DNA of 64,000 bases from Novosphingobium indicum (GTDB lineage Bacteria > Pseudomonadota > Alphaproteobacteria > Sphingomonadales > Sphingomonadaceae). Below are positions 26,117-34,128 of the stretch, one piece after another. The stretch is taken from assembly GCF_014645195.1 (NCBI RefSeq), contig NZ_BMLK01000010.1, forward strand, positions 107,768 to 171,767, in the 5' to 3' direction. The notes below the pieces were generated by a model, which was not told where the DNA came from, ran no database searches, and was given only the letters and a program-made list of their open reading frames with translations. Each line of letters starts with the position of its first letter. The stretch's first letter is position 1. The translations under genes were made by a program, and so were the position numbers.

Positions 26117-26425
26117 ATGAGTGAAAACAGCAACAGCGACATCGCGAAGGTAGAGCATTTGCCCAGCCAGAAGCCGGCCAGGATTTCGGATGAACTGGCT
26201 AAGGTCCTTTCCATGGTGCGCGAGCACGCGCCGAAGGACGCAAAGGTCAGCATCGATTTCGACGGGAAGCTGCACCTGCATGTCGATGTGCGCAATGGCG
26301 AGGACGTAAAGGTTCTCGAGAAGTTCCTCCCGCAACTCGGAGCAGGCGTCTTTCACGATATCGAAGTCGGCTCGACGCCGCATCATCCGTTTTTCCATCG
26401 GGTTTCAGCGCTGATCGATCGCTAG
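26117..26425 (+). CDS. Conserved-looking hypothetical protein (102 aa)
   Basis: A soluble acidic/His-containing protein starting MSENSNSDIAKVEHLPSQKP. A helix (ISDELAKVLSMVREHAPKD) is followed by an antiparallel strand pair (KVSIDFDGKLHLHVDVRNGE) and a helix with a His-rich end (TPHHPFFHRVSALID). The regular secondary structure and gene-like spacing support a real protein; no family is recognised. The start is preceded by GGGAGG. It sits between crtZ and the FNT channel gene, with hairpins on both sides, so it is probably transcribed alone. Confidence 0.6.
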   Translation: MSENSNSDIAKVEHLPSQKPARISDELAKVLSMVREHAPKDAKVSIDFDGKLHLHVDVRNGEDVKVLEKFLPQLGAGVFHDIEVGSTPHHPFFHRVSALIDR

Positions 26426-26433
26426 GACAGGAA

Positions 26434-26461
26434 TTGGGGTTGCCGTTAACGGCAACCCCAA
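26434..26461 (+). repeat. 28-bp perfect palindrome
   Basis: TTGGGGTTGCCG-TTAA-CGGCAACCCCAA is self-complementary over its full length, centred on GTTAAC. It begins nine bases after the stop of the upstream gene and 48 bases before the FNT start. It may be a terminator hairpin without T-run, or a dimeric operator for the downstream gene. Confidence 0.6.
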
Positions 26462-26508
26462 GGGCTCTGGCGGGTTTCGTTTACCGAACCCGCAGGAGAA
26501 CTCGCAAA

Positions 26509-27462
26509 GTGCATGATAGCCCCAAAGGTGCGTCCAAGGATAAGCCTCGGCGGTTTGATCGGACCCAGAGCCTGGAACAGAAGGCAGAACAGAAAGCCGA
26601 GCAAAAGGCCGTGCGCGAGAGCGCCGAGCGGGAAATCGAGGATTCCGGCGCCACGCTGACCCGCAAGGAGAAGCGGCAGGTTACCGATCACAGCCGCCTG
26701 TCCGCCTTGACGGTCTTCTCGATCATTCGCCGCGAAGGTGAGGAGGAACTGCGCCGGCCCTCGTCTTCGCTGTGGTGGTCGGGCATTGCCGCGGGCATCG
26801 GAATTTCCTCGTCCGTCTATGCCCAGGCCCTGCTCTACGAGACATTCGCGGACCATCCCTATCGCGGCCTTATTGCCAGCCTGGGCTATACCGTCGGCTT
26901 CGTGCTGGTGATCCTTTCACGCCTTCAGCTCTTCACCGAAAACACGCTGAGCGTCGTTCTGCCCATGTTGTCGGAGCCGAGCTGGATGCGGCTCGGGCGC
27001 TCCGGCCGTCTCTGGGCGATCGTGCTCACCGCGAACTTCATCGGCACGTTCCTCACAGCTCTGGCCGTGTTGACCGTGACGCAAGGGGTGGAAGGGCAAT
27101 ACTCCAGTCATGTTGCCGCAATGCTGGAAGTTTCCGAACACGCTGCGGAGGCCAGCGGATTCACGGCGCTGGTGAAAGGTATTCCGGCCGGCTTCTTCAT
27201 TGCTGCCCTCGTCTGGATGCTGCCCAGCTCCAAGGGCTTCGAGCTCTGGGTGATCATGCTGTTCACCGGGCTGATCGCGGCCGGGGGATTTACCCACGTC
27301 GTCGCCGGCTCCACCGAGATGTTCATGCTGGTCGTGGATGGCCGCATGGGCGTGGCCGAAGCCTTCTACAATCATCTCCTGCCGACCTTTGCCGGCAACG
27401 TGATCGGTGGCACCGGTCTGTTCGCCATGCTGGCCTATGGGCAGATCCACGCGGAAATCTGA
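26509..27462 (+). CDS. Formate/nitrite transporter (FNT) family channel (317 aa)
   Basis: A membrane channel of the FNT family with a charged cytosolic N-terminal domain (about residues 1-85, including three KAEQ repeats and TLTRKEKRQVTD). About six transmembrane helices follow. Family-like features are GIAAGIGISSSVYAQALLYE, the re-entrant TENTLSVVLPML and VVAGSTEMFMLVVDGR in the second half. The extended soluble N-terminus resembles the YfdC-type subgroup rather than FocA. The substrate (formate, nitrite or another small anion) cannot be fixed. Start GTG 26509, ten bases after AGGAG. An earlier in-frame TTG lies inside the palindrome and is rejected. Confidence 0.83.
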   Translation: MHDSPKGASKDKPRRFDRTQSLEQKAEQKAEQKAVRESAEREIEDSGATLTRKEKRQVTDHSRLSALTVFSIIRREGEEELRRPSSSLWWSGIAAGIGISSSVYAQALLYETFADHPYRGLIASLGYTVGFVLVILSRLQLFTENTLSVVLPMLSEPSWMRLGRSGRLWAIVLTANFIGTFLTALAVLTVTQGVEGQYSSHVAAMLEVSEHAAEASGFTALVKGIPAGFFIAALVWMLPSSKGFELWVIMLFTGLIAAGGFTHVVAGSTEMFMLVVDGRMGVAEAFYNHLLPTFAGNVIGGTGLFAMLAYGQIHAEI

Positions 27463-27585
27463 CTCCGGGCGATCTGTCTATTCCGATTGAATGAGAACGT
27501 CGTTTCCGCTATGAGCCTCAATCGCTCACAGAGGGGAGAAGGGCGCAGGCAGACGCCCGGTTTTGCAGAAAGAGCAGGATTTACG

Positions 27586-28413
27586 ATGAACTCGTCTTTC
27601 TTTTCAACGGTGCTCGCCAACTATCACTGGCAGCTTTCGCTGATCACCGGTCTTGGCATCATCGCCATGGTATTGCTGGGCAAGGCAATTGCTTTTGCCG
27701 TGCCAACGCTGCGCACGGAAGCGAAGCGCAATTCCGACGCTTACGCCCGCAAGATGGAAAAGCCGAGCTACGCCGGCAACCAGAGGTGGAACCGCAAGTG
27801 GGCGATCCTGTTTCTGGTCATCATTTTCGGCGGCGTGCTGCCGTTCTGCCTAACGGCCGAGCCGCAGCCGTGGTGGCGCGTGGCGCGCGACATCGTCGTG
27901 ATCCTGATGTTCTACGACTTCTTCTACTACCTCACGCACCGCTTCCTGTTCCATGACAGTGCGTTGCTCGGGGGCGCCGGGCCGCTCAAATGGATGCACG
28001 CGATCCATCATCGCCAGCACAATCCCTGCCGGGGCGATTCCAGCTACATTCACCCGCTCGAAGTCGCGATCGGCCTGGGGCTCTATGTTGCTTCGATTGC
28101 GGTGCTGGCGGCGCTCATGGGCCAGTTCAATGTCGTGACGGTTGTCATCACCTGGATCGTGTTCAACCAGATCAACCTGCACAACCATGACTTGTGGGAG
28201 ACGGACCGCTTCCCGTTCCGCTATCTCAACTACGTCTCGGTGATGCACCACCACCACCATGCGCGCTTCACCGGCGGCAATTTCGCGACGATCACGTTAC
28301 TTTACGACTGGATGTTCGGCACGCTCGACCATGGCGACGGGCATCGCGGCGAATACACGCCGCAGATGGCGGCGGAAGCAGCGGCAGCCAAGGCCGGCGC
28401 GAAAAAGGCCTGA
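27586..28413 (+). CDS. Fatty-acid-hydroxylase/sterol-desaturase family protein (275 aa)
   Basis: An integral membrane diiron oxygenase of the FA_hydroxylase superfamily. The histidine boxes are HRFLFH, HAIHHRQH, and HHHHHARF near the end. Four to five hydrophobic helices surround them (LITGLGIIAMVLLGKAIAF and others). Family members hydroxylate or desaturate lipids, sterols or carotenoids; the precise substrate is unknown. ATG 27586 with AGGA upstream was chosen; an in-frame start at 27487 adds a polar stretch unlike the family. It is the second histidine-box oxygenase within 3 kb, after crtZ, but the two are separated by the FNT gene. Confidence 0.86.
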   Translation: MNSSFFSTVLANYHWQLSLITGLGIIAMVLLGKAIAFAVPTLRTEAKRNSDAYARKMEKPSYAGNQRWNRKWAILFLVIIFGGVLPFCLTAEPQPWWRVARDIVVILMFYDFFYYLTHRFLFHDSALLGGAGPLKWMHAIHHRQHNPCRGDSSYIHPLEVAIGLGLYVASIAVLAALMGQFNVVTVVITWIVFNQINLHNHDLWETDRFPFRYLNYVSVMHHHHHARFTGGNFATITLLYDWMFGTLDHGDGHRGEYTPQMAAEAAAAKAGAKKA

Positions 28414-28419
28414 GCGGGT

Positions 28420-28779
28420 CTATTCGCGGCGGGTCCAGATCCACGGCCCGATCACTGCGAGAACGCCTACCGGGATCAGCACCCATGGCCAGCCGAGCGT
28501 CAGCCCGACAAAGCCGACGCTCCCGGTCATTGCGAGGATTGCTGCAATCTTGCCCTTGCGGCTGACGGCGCGGCGGTCGCGCCATTCACGCAGGTGATGG
28601 CCGTGGGTTGGGTGGTTGTAGAGCCTTTCCGCCCATTCCGGATGGCTCTTGGAAAAGCACCACGCCGCCAGCAGGTAGAACACGACCGTGGGCAGAAGCG
28701 GCAGGAAAATGCCCACCGTGCCCAGCGAGACGAAGAAAATGCCCCCCGTCATCCATACCGGACGGGTAAGGCGTTTCAT
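28420..28779 (-). CDS. YbaN/DUF454 inner-membrane protein (119 aa)
   Basis: A small membrane protein of the DUF454 (YbaN) family. It begins with the typical pattern GGIFFVSLGTVGIFLPLLPT, then AAWCFSKSHPEWAERLYNHP, an invariant-looking stretch of the family. A final pair of hydrophobic helices is seen (VGFVGLTLGWPWVLIPVGVL). Function is unknown. Its ATG overlaps the sufE stop (four-base overlap), so the two genes are cotranscribed and coupled, a linkage that may be merely economical. It converges on the hydroxylase-family gene. Confidence 0.88.
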   Translation of the reverse strand: MKRLTRPVWMTGGIFFVSLGTVGIFLPLLPTVVFYLLAAWCFSKSHPEWAERLYNHPTHGHHLREWRDRRAVSRKGKIAAILAMTGSVGFVGLTLGWPWVLIPVGVLAVIGPWIWTRRE

Positions 28780-29189
28780 GATCCCTGCGCGTAGCGCGCG
28801 GCAGTCTCGCGGATCAGCGCGATCATGTTGGGAACGCCCTGCGTGCGGTTGGACGAAAGCTGGTTCTTGAGGTCGAACGGTTCGAGCGCGGCGGCAATGT
28901 CGGTATCCGCAACGGTCGCGGCAGGCTTGTCCTGCACGGTCGAGATGACCAGCGAGACGATGCCCTTTGTAATCGCCGCATTGCTGTCCGCAAGGAAGTG
29001 TAGCGTGCCGTCGTCGCGCGCCGTCGGATAGACCCAGACGCTCGCCGAGCAGCCGCGCACCTTCGTGGCGTCGGTCTTGAGCGCATCGGGCATTTCGTCG
29101 AGCTCGCGGCCCAGTTCGATCAGCAGGCGGTAGCGTTCGTCGCCATCGAGGAACTCGTACTCTTCGCGGATATCATCAAGACTGCGCAT
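28776..29189 (-). CDS. sufE: SufE-family sulfur acceptor (137 aa)
   Basis: SufE accepts persulfide sulfur from the cysteine desulfurase SufS and passes it to the iron-sulfur scaffold. The acceptor cysteine is in KVRGCSASVWVYP, preceded by ELPDAL-like DEMPDALKTD and followed by the LADSNAAITKGIVSL segment characteristic of the fold. The length is typical for the stand-alone protein. The suf operon itself is not in the window. Grx4 and BolA, other iron-sulfur factors, are about 8 kb away but unlinked transcriptionally. The gene overlaps ybaN by four bases. Confidence 0.94.
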   Translation of the reverse strand: MRSLDDIREEYEFLDGDERYRLLIELGRELDEMPDALKTDATKVRGCSASVWVYPTARDDGTLHFLADSNAAITKGIVSLVISTVQDKPAATVADTDIAAALEPFDLKNQLSSNRTQGVPNMIALIRETAARYAQGS

Positions 29190-29269
29190 GGTTTGGCATT
29201 TAAGGGGCCTGCGGCGCGGGGCAAGGGGGACATTGCCACACGCCCGTGTTCCTGTCAGGGAAACAGCCC

Positions 29270-31333
29270 ATGACCGAAGCGAAAGCGCACCCTTTCTACG
29301 CCATGCACGAACACGGATTCGTGCGGGTCGCCACTTCCACCCCGCAGGTTCGCACTGCCGATGTCGCGTTCAACCGCGATGCCGTTCTGGCCGAGGCACG
29401 CCGGGCGCATGAGGCGCATGTCGACCTGCTGGTCTATCCCGAACTGTGCCTGTCTTCCTACGCGATCGACGATCTGCACTTGCAGTCGGCGATGATAGAG
29501 GCGGTGGCAGAGGCGATCGGCGAGATCGTGAAGGCGAGCGCGGACCTCTCGCCGGTCCTGCTGATCGGCGCGGCGCTTATGCACAAGGGGCGGCTCTACA
29601 ACTGCGCTCTGGCCATCGCCCACGGCAAGCTGCTGGGCGTGGTGCCCAAGTCGTACCTGCCCAACTACCGCGAGTTCTACGAGAAGCGCTGGTTCGCGAG
29701 CGGCAAGGACCTGCGCGGGCAGACGATCCGGGTGAACGGGCACGATGTGCCGTTCGGCGTGGACATCGTCTTCGCTTCGGAAGTTCTGCCGCACTTCCGT
29801 TTCTTCATCGAAATCTGCGAGGATTTCTGGGCCGCCACGCCGCCCAGTTCGCTGGGCGCGCTCGCCGGCGCCACGATCCTGTGCAACCTGTCTGCCTCGA
29901 ACATCGTCATCGGCAAGTCGGACGAGCGCCACATGCTCTGCCGCTCGCAATCGGCGCGTACCGCCTCGGCCTATGTGTATTGCGCGGCCGGGCATGGTGA
30001 GAGCACCACCGATCTCGCCTGGGACGGGCAGGGGGTCATCTACGAACTCGGCGATCTGCTGGCCGAATCCGAGCGTTTCTCGCTGCATCCCGAGCAATGC
30101 ATCGCCGATATCGACTGCGAGCGCATCGTCATGGACCGGCTGCGCATCCCGACATTCAACGATGCGGGTGAGGCAGCGGGGCGTCCGGACGAGAGCTTCC
30201 GCACCGTGCCGTTCCGCCACGCGCCGCACGGGGGGGATATCGGCCTGACGCGCCCGGTCGGCCGCTTTCCCTTCGTGCCCGATCGCGCCGAGCGGCTCGA
30301 TGCCGATTGCTACGAGGCGTTCAATATCCAGGTCGATGGCCTCATGCGCCGTCTGGAATCGACCGGCGCGAAGTCGATGGTAATCGGCATCTCGGGCGGC
30401 CTCGATTCCACCCATGCGCTGATCGTCGCGGCCAGGGCCTGCGACCGGCTCGGTCTGCCGCGCAGCTTCATCCGCGGCTATACGATGCCCGGCTTCGCTA
30501 CCAGCGACGATACGAAGTCCAATGCGTGGAAGCTGATGAAGGCGGTTGGCTGCACTGCCGGGGAAATCGACATCCGCCCGGCCGCCACGCGTATGCTCGA
30601 GGATATCGGCCATGCCTTTGCGGGCGGCGAGCCGTTCTACGACGTGACGTTCGAGAATGTGCAGGCCGGGTTGCGCACCGACTACCTCTTTCGCCTCGCG
30701 AGTCAGCACAATGGCTTCGTGATCGGGACCGGCGACCTCTCCGAGCTCGCGCTTGGCTGGTGTACCTACGGCGTAGGCGACCAGATGAGTCACTACGCCG
30801 TGAATTCAGGCGTGCCGAAAACGCTGATCCAGTACCTCATTCGCTGGTGCGCGACCGGGGACCAGTTCGATGCCGCGACCGACGAGGTTCTGCTGGCTAT
30901 TCTCGATACCGAAATCTCACCGGAACTGGTGCCGGCAGGAGCGGACGGGGCTATCCAGAGCACCGAGGCGAAGATCGGCCCCTACGAACTCAACGACTTC
31001 TTCGTGCACCATGTGATGCGCTTCGGGCAGAAGCCGTCGAAAGTGGCCTTCCTTGCGTGGCATGCCTGGAAGCAGGCAGCAGCGGGCACATGGCCCGCGG
31101 GCTTTCCCGAAAGCCGCAAGAACGAATACGATCTGGCGACGATCCGTTCGTGGCTGGAGAAGTTCCTGCGGCGCTTCTTTGCCTTCAGCCAGTTCAAGCG
31201 CTCGGCTATCCCGAACGGTCCGAAGGTATCCTCCGGCGGTGCGCTCAGCCCCCGGGGAGACTGGCGCGCGCCTTCGGATGCGAGTGCTGCGGTGTGGCTG
31301 GCGGAACTGGAAGCGCGCGTGCCCGAGGCCTAG
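29270..31333 (+). CDS. nadE: Glutamine-dependent NAD+ synthetase (687 aa)
   Basis: Makes NAD+ from deamido-NAD+ using ammonia released from glutamine. The N-terminal nitrilase-type glutaminase has the Glu (LLVYPELCLSSY), Lys (VVPKSYLPNYREFYEKRWF) and Cys (FIEICEDFWAATPP) triad. The C-terminal synthetase has the ATP pyrophosphatase P-loop VIGISGGLDSTHALIV, and GTGDLSELALGWCTYGVGDQ. The length matches the two-domain type. ATG 29270 after AGGGAA was preferred to 29246. It is monocistronic, divergent from sufE and convergent with the psp operon (stops 8 bp apart). Confidence 0.97.
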   Translation: MTEAKAHPFYAMHEHGFVRVATSTPQVRTADVAFNRDAVLAEARRAHEAHVDLLVYPELCLSSYAIDDLHLQSAMIEAVAEAIGEIVKASADLSPVLLIGAALMHKGRLYNCALAIAHGKLLGVVPKSYLPNYREFYEKRWFASGKDLRGQTIRVNGHDVPFGVDIVFASEVLPHFRFFIEICEDFWAATPPSSLGALAGATILCNLSASNIVIGKSDERHMLCRSQSARTASAYVYCAAGHGESTTDLAWDGQGVIYELGDLLAESERFSLHPEQCIADIDCERIVMDRLRIPTFNDAGEAAGRPDESFRTVPFRHAPHGGDIGLTRPVGRFPFVPDRAERLDADCYEAFNIQVDGLMRRLESTGAKSMVIGISGGLDSTHALIVAARACDRLGLPRSFIRGYTMPGFATSDDTKSNAWKLMKAVGCTAGEIDIRPAATRMLEDIGHAFAGGEPFYDVTFENVQAGLRTDYLFRLASQHNGFVIGTGDLSELALGWCTYGVGDQMSHYAVNSGVPKTLIQYLIRWCATGDQFDAATDEVLLAILDTEISPELVPAGADGAIQSTEAKIGPYELNDFFVHHVMRFGQKPSKVAFLAWHAWKQAAAGTWPAGFPESRKNEYDLATIRSWLEKFLRRFFAFSQFKRSAIPNGPKVSSGGALSPRGDWRAPSDASAAVWLAELEARVPEA

Positions 31334-31340
31334 TCCCCGG

Positions 31341-31574
31341 TCAGTCGCGCAGGGACTCGATTTCGTGCGCGAGATCCTTGCCGCGCTGTTCGTCGGTAGC
31401 GATGCGTTCAAGAACGGCAACGCGCTTGCGCATGGCTTCCACTTCGCGTTCGAGTTCATGTTCGCGGGCGGTATGGTCATGGCCCCGCTTGCCCAGCGCC
31501 TTGTATTTTTGCGTTCGCAGCCAGGTAAAGCAGGCGATCGCGAAGAGTACGACTACGGCGGTCCAGAAGCTCAT
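31341..31574 (-). CDS. PspB-like protein 4 (77 aa)
   Basis: The last and shortest of four tandem PspB-like proteins. A transmembrane helix (FWTAVVVLFAIACFTWL) leads to a charged linker and a coiled coil (REHELEREVEAMRKRVAVLER). It ends with the locus signature LERIATD...DLAHEIESLRD. PspB proteins sit in the inner membrane with PspC and help sense envelope stress and recruit PspA. Its start overlaps the stop of the upstream copy in an ATGA arrangement. It converges with nadE. Confidence 0.7.
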   Translation of the reverse strand: MSFWTAVVVLFAIACFTWLRTQKYKALGKRGHDHTAREHELEREVEAMRKRVAVLERIATDEQRGKDLAHEIESLRD

Positions 31575-31861
31575 TGTGTAGTAACCTCTGTCGGTTCGAT
31601 ATCGCGCAGCGCCTCGATCTGCAGAGCGATGTCGCTGCCGCCCTTGTCTGTAGCGATGCGTTCGAGCACGCGCACGCGATTTTCAAGCTGTGTATTCTGT
31701 GCGGCGTACTGCGCCGCCTTTTCGGCCGTCTGGCTCGCCATGATTTCCAGTTCGCGTTCCTTGAAGGCCAGCCTGCGCTTGTAGGTGCCGGAGAGAATGA
31801 AAGCGATGGCGATAAGGGCAGTCATCAGCACCAGCAGGCCGACGACGTCTTCGGGGGTCAT
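31571..31861 (-). CDS. PspB-like protein 3 (96 aa)
   Basis: An N-terminal transmembrane helix (VVGLLVLMTALIAIAFILSG) is followed by a basic turn and a long coiled coil (LAFKERELEIMASQTAEKAA). The shared C-terminal motif is VRVLERIATD-KGGSDIALQIEALRD. It is the copy most similar to PspB-like protein 1, including the QNxxLExRVRVLERI stretch, which suggests a recent duplication. Start and stop both overlap the neighbouring copies by four bases, so the series is translationally coupled. A membrane sensor or adaptor role alongside PspC is inferred. Confidence 0.75.
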   Translation of the reverse strand: MTPEDVVGLLVLMTALIAIAFILSGTYKRRLAFKERELEIMASQTAEKAAQYAAQNTQLENRVRVLERIATDKGGSDIALQIEALRDIEPTEVTTQ

Positions 31862-32205
31862 TGCCGGGTTTCCTTTGCAGAGGTGGCAGCGGCCAGTTCG
31901 CGGGCATCACGCAGACCTTCGATCTGCCGGGCGACATCATATCCCTGATCGGTCACGATGCGCTCGAGGCTGGCGAGGCGATCCTTGACGGCGCTCACCT
32001 CGGCGCGCAGTTCCGCATTTTCCTGTGTGAGTAGTTGCACGCGGGCCTGTGCTTCGCCGTCGGTCTTCGGATAGATCGACTTGCCCCAGGAGTTTTCCAG
32101 CGGATAGCCGTGGCGCATGCGCAGCCAGCTGCTGAAAACCCAGCCGGCGGTGACGATGGCGGCTACCGGCACCAGTACTTCGATTGTGGCGATATCAAGG
32201 GCCAT
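31858..32205 (-). CDS. PspB-like protein 2 (115 aa)
   Basis: The longest of the four copies. A transmembrane helix (IEVLVPVAAIVTAGWVFSSWL) is followed by an insertion of about 25 residues (RMRHGYPLENSWGKSIYPKT) not present in the others. A coiled coil then ends with LASLERIVTD-QGYDVARQIEGLRD. The ATG at 32205 was chosen because the hydrophobic helix begins right after it; the in-frame upstream stretch is basic and unconserved. It lies 16 bp after copy 1 and overlaps copy 3 by four bases. The divergence of the linker suggests it may contact a different partner. Confidence 0.72.
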   Translation of the reverse strand: MALDIATIEVLVPVAAIVTAGWVFSSWLRMRHGYPLENSWGKSIYPKTDGEAQARVQLLTQENAELRAEVSAVKDRLASLERIVTDQGYDVARQIEGLRDARELAAATSAKETRQ

Positions 32206-32221
32206 GGGGGTTCCTGCCTGA

Positions 32222-32512
32222 TCAGTTGACGGTCTTGTCGCGCTCGGCGGACGTGCGCTGTTCGGCTGCACGCTGGTCGCGCAGGGCCTCGATCTGCAGC
32301 GCCGTATCGAAGCCGCCATCGGTGATGATGCGTTCCAGCACGCGCACGCGCTCTTCGAGTTCGGCGTTCTGGTTGGCGTAGAGGGCGCTCTTCTCGGCGG
32401 TGGCCTCGAGCTCCATGCGCAGCATATCGCGGCGGTGTTTGCTCCAGATCGCTATGATCGGAATGGAAACGCCCAGGATCGGGATGATGAGGGCCAAAGT
32501 GCCGGTGTCCAT
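32222..32512 (-). CDS. pspB: PspB-like protein 1 (96 aa)
   Basis: The copy nearest pspC and the best candidate for the ancestral PspB. The transmembrane helix TLALIIPILGVSIPIIAIW is followed by KHRRDMLRMELEATAEKSAL and a coiled coil with ELEERVRVLERIITD-GGFDTALQIEALRD. In enterobacteria PspB is a 70-80-aa inner-membrane protein that, with PspC, passes stress signals to PspA. Here the C-terminal signature is longer than usual. It follows pspC by 27 bp on the same strand. Confidence 0.78.
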   Translation of the reverse strand: MDTGTLALIIPILGVSIPIIAIWSKHRRDMLRMELEATAEKSALYANQNAELEERVRVLERIITDGGFDTALQIEALRDQRAAEQRTSAERDKTVN

Positions 32513-32539
32513 GATCTGTGTCCCAGTTCGGATTCAATA

Positions 32540-32932
32540 TCAGCGCAGGCTGTCGATCTCGGCGGCGAGGCGCGAGTTGCTGCTGCTGGAGTAGTGCGCT
32601 TCCATTTCCGCAATGCGGCGGTCGAGATCCGACACGTCCGAACGCAAGCGCTTGGAGCGCGTGGTAACCATGCCGCGATGCTGACGCCGGCGTTCCATGC
32701 GCCGCAGCAGTCGCTCTTCCTCATCTTCCGAGTACAGAGCCATGGGGCGATTGTCGGCCAGAACGGCGACCGCGATGTAGATCGGGATCGTGATGAACGA
32801 GACCCAGAACGTCAGAAAGACGGCGCCGAGCCGGATCCAGAGCGCGTCGACTCCCGTGTAGTCGGCGATGCCGGCGCAAACGCCCGCCATCTTCGCGTTG
32901 GACTTGTCGAGGTAGAATGGTCCGCGTGACAC
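32540..32932 (-). CDS. pspC: Envelope-stress membrane protein PspC (130 aa)
   Basis: The PspC domain occupies about residues 5-62: FYLDKSNAKMAGVCAGIADY, GVDALWIRLGAVFLTF and the membrane helix FITIPIYIAVAVLADNRP. This matches the inner-membrane stress sensor that works with PspB and PspA. The remaining tail is charged and coiled-coil, ending DLDRRIAEMEAHYSSSSNSR and LAAEIDSLR. That end resembles the C-terminal signature of the four downstream PspB-like proteins and suggests a shared interaction module. Start GTG 32932 follows AAGGGAA. The gene lies 88 bp after pspA. Confidence 0.88.
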   Translation of the reverse strand: MSRGPFYLDKSNAKMAGVCAGIADYTGVDALWIRLGAVFLTFWVSFITIPIYIAVAVLADNRPMALYSEDEEERLLRRMERRRQHRGMVTTRSKRLRSDVSDLDRRIAEMEAHYSSSSNSRLAAEIDSLR

Positions 32933-33020
32933 TTGTTTTCCCTTCCCTTGAAAAACAGACTTCCCGGCCTTTGCCCTTTCGCGGGCGGTACTGGCCTCCG
33001 GGATGCAGGCCGCACCGCCT

Positions 33021-33716
33021 TTATTCGGATTTGCCCTGTCCGGCGTTGCCGCCCGAGCCCATGGCTGCCTTCATTTCGGCAAGCTCGGCCTCGATCTTGT
33101 CGCCATCGGCGAGCGCGGCGATTTCGTCGGCGAGAGTCGGCTGGCCCTTGTCTGCAAGGCTCATTGCCTCGGCCCGGCCTTCGGCATAGTCCACGCGACG
33201 TTCGAGCTGGTCGAAACGGGCCATTGCATCGTCCACGCGCTCGCTCGAGAGCAGGGTGCGAAGCTTGACCCGGTTTTCGGCGCTCTGCAAGCGGGCGGCG
33301 ATCGAGGACTGGCGGCTGCGGGCTTCGCGCAGGCGGCTCTGCAGCTTCTCGATGTCTTCCTCGTAAGCGCGCAGGGCATCGTCGAGTACGGCGATCTCGC
33401 CCTTTAGCTGATCCGCCATGTCGGCTGCCTTCTTGCGTTCGAGCAGGGCAGCGCGGGCGAGGTCCTCACGATCCTTGCTCAGCGCGAGCTGCGCCTTGTC
33501 GGACCAGTCGGACTGGAGCTTGTCGAGCTTGGCGACGTGGCGGCGCAGTTCCTTCTGGTCGGCAATGGTGCGCGCGCTGCTGGTACGTACTTCGACCAGG
33601 GTTTCTTCCATCTCGAGGATGATCAGCCGGATCATCTTGGCCGGGTCTTCGGCCTTGTCGAGAAGTTCGTTGAAGTTGGCGGCGACGATGTCTCGGGTGC
33701 GGGAGAAAATACCCAT
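33021..33716 (-). CDS. pspA: Phage shock protein A (231 aa)
   Basis: An ESCRT-III/IM30-family membrane-stabilising protein that also inhibits PspF. The amphipathic N-terminal helix MGIFSRTRDIVAANFNELLD and the PEDP-like turn KAEDPAKMIRLIILEMEETL are characteristic. Long coiled coils follow (DADQLKGEIAVLDDALRAYE-like region, RLREARSRQSSIAARLQSAE). Start ATG 33716 with AAGGAAA upstream fits the family N-terminus. The frame is open further upstream to an ATG at 33866 that overlaps the previous gene's stop, so a 50-aa longer form is formally possible. Induced from the sigma-54 promoter at 34104. Confidence 0.95.
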   Translation of the reverse strand: MGIFSRTRDIVAANFNELLDKAEDPAKMIRLIILEMEETLVEVRTSSARTIADQKELRRHVAKLDKLQSDWSDKAQLALSKDREDLARAALLERKKAADMADQLKGEIAVLDDALRAYEEDIEKLQSRLREARSRQSSIAARLQSAENRVKLRTLLSSERVDDAMARFDQLERRVDYAEGRAEAMSLADKGQPTLADEIAALADGDKIEAELAEMKAAMGSGGNAGQGKSE

Positions 33717-33862
33717 CCTGATGTTTCCTTTTTTATAGGTCGGGCGAAAGCTGGTTTTGCCGGTGCGGAAGTCCATGTCGTTGGCGGCCATGAACGGGAG
33801 AGCTGTGGCCTTTCCTGCGCGATCCGAAGTCTGCAGGATTTCGATTTCGGCGTCGAGTCTGC

Positions 33863-34057
33863 TCATGCCAGCGGCACTCCGCAGACCGGCGGCGTGGCCG
33901 CGTAGGCCTTGGTGGCGCCGAACTGGTCAGCCATGACCAGCAGGTTGAACGCACCCATCGCCAGCATGCTGATGATGATAGCCCAGTCGAGCTTGGTGCG
34001 GGCCAGGGTGGACCGTACCGGCGTATGGCTGGAAGCATTGGCGTTGCACTGTGGCAT
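33863..34057 (-). CDS. Small membrane protein leading the psp operon (64 aa)
   Basis: First gene after the -24/-12 promoter. A polar N-terminal region with one Cys (MPQCNANASSHTPVRSTLAR) is followed by a transmembrane helix (LDWAIIISMLAMGAFNLLVM) and a short tail (ADQFGATKAYAATPPVCG). The start at 34057 has GAGGGAT at proper spacing, about 36 nt from the predicted transcription start. The stop overlaps an ATG that is in frame with pspA. No family is recognised. Its position suggests a new component of the stress response, perhaps sensing or anchoring. Confidence 0.6.
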   Translation of the reverse strand: MPQCNANASSHTPVRSTLARTKLDWAIIISMLAMGAFNLLVMADQFGATKAYAATPPVCGVPLA

Positions 34058-34103
34058 GGCGTTGATCCCTCAAATTCCTGAATTCGTGTCTTGCCCCAAT
34101 CAT

Positions 34104-34119
34104 AGCAAACGGTGTGCCA
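34104..34119 (-). promoter_or_regulatory. Sigma-54 promoter of the psp operon
   Basis: On the minus strand TGGCACACCGTTTGCT is a full match to the consensus YGGCACRNNNNTTGCW. Transcription should begin near 34093 and read through the 64-aa gene, pspA, pspC and the four PspB-like genes. The divergent pspF encodes the expected activator. Confidence 0.85.
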
Positions 34120-34128
34120 AACTTGAGG

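Noticed and set aside
26434..26508. TTG start for the FNT gene inside the palindrome
   Set aside because: No ribosome site there; GTG 26509 has AGGAG at good spacing and begins the plausible protein.
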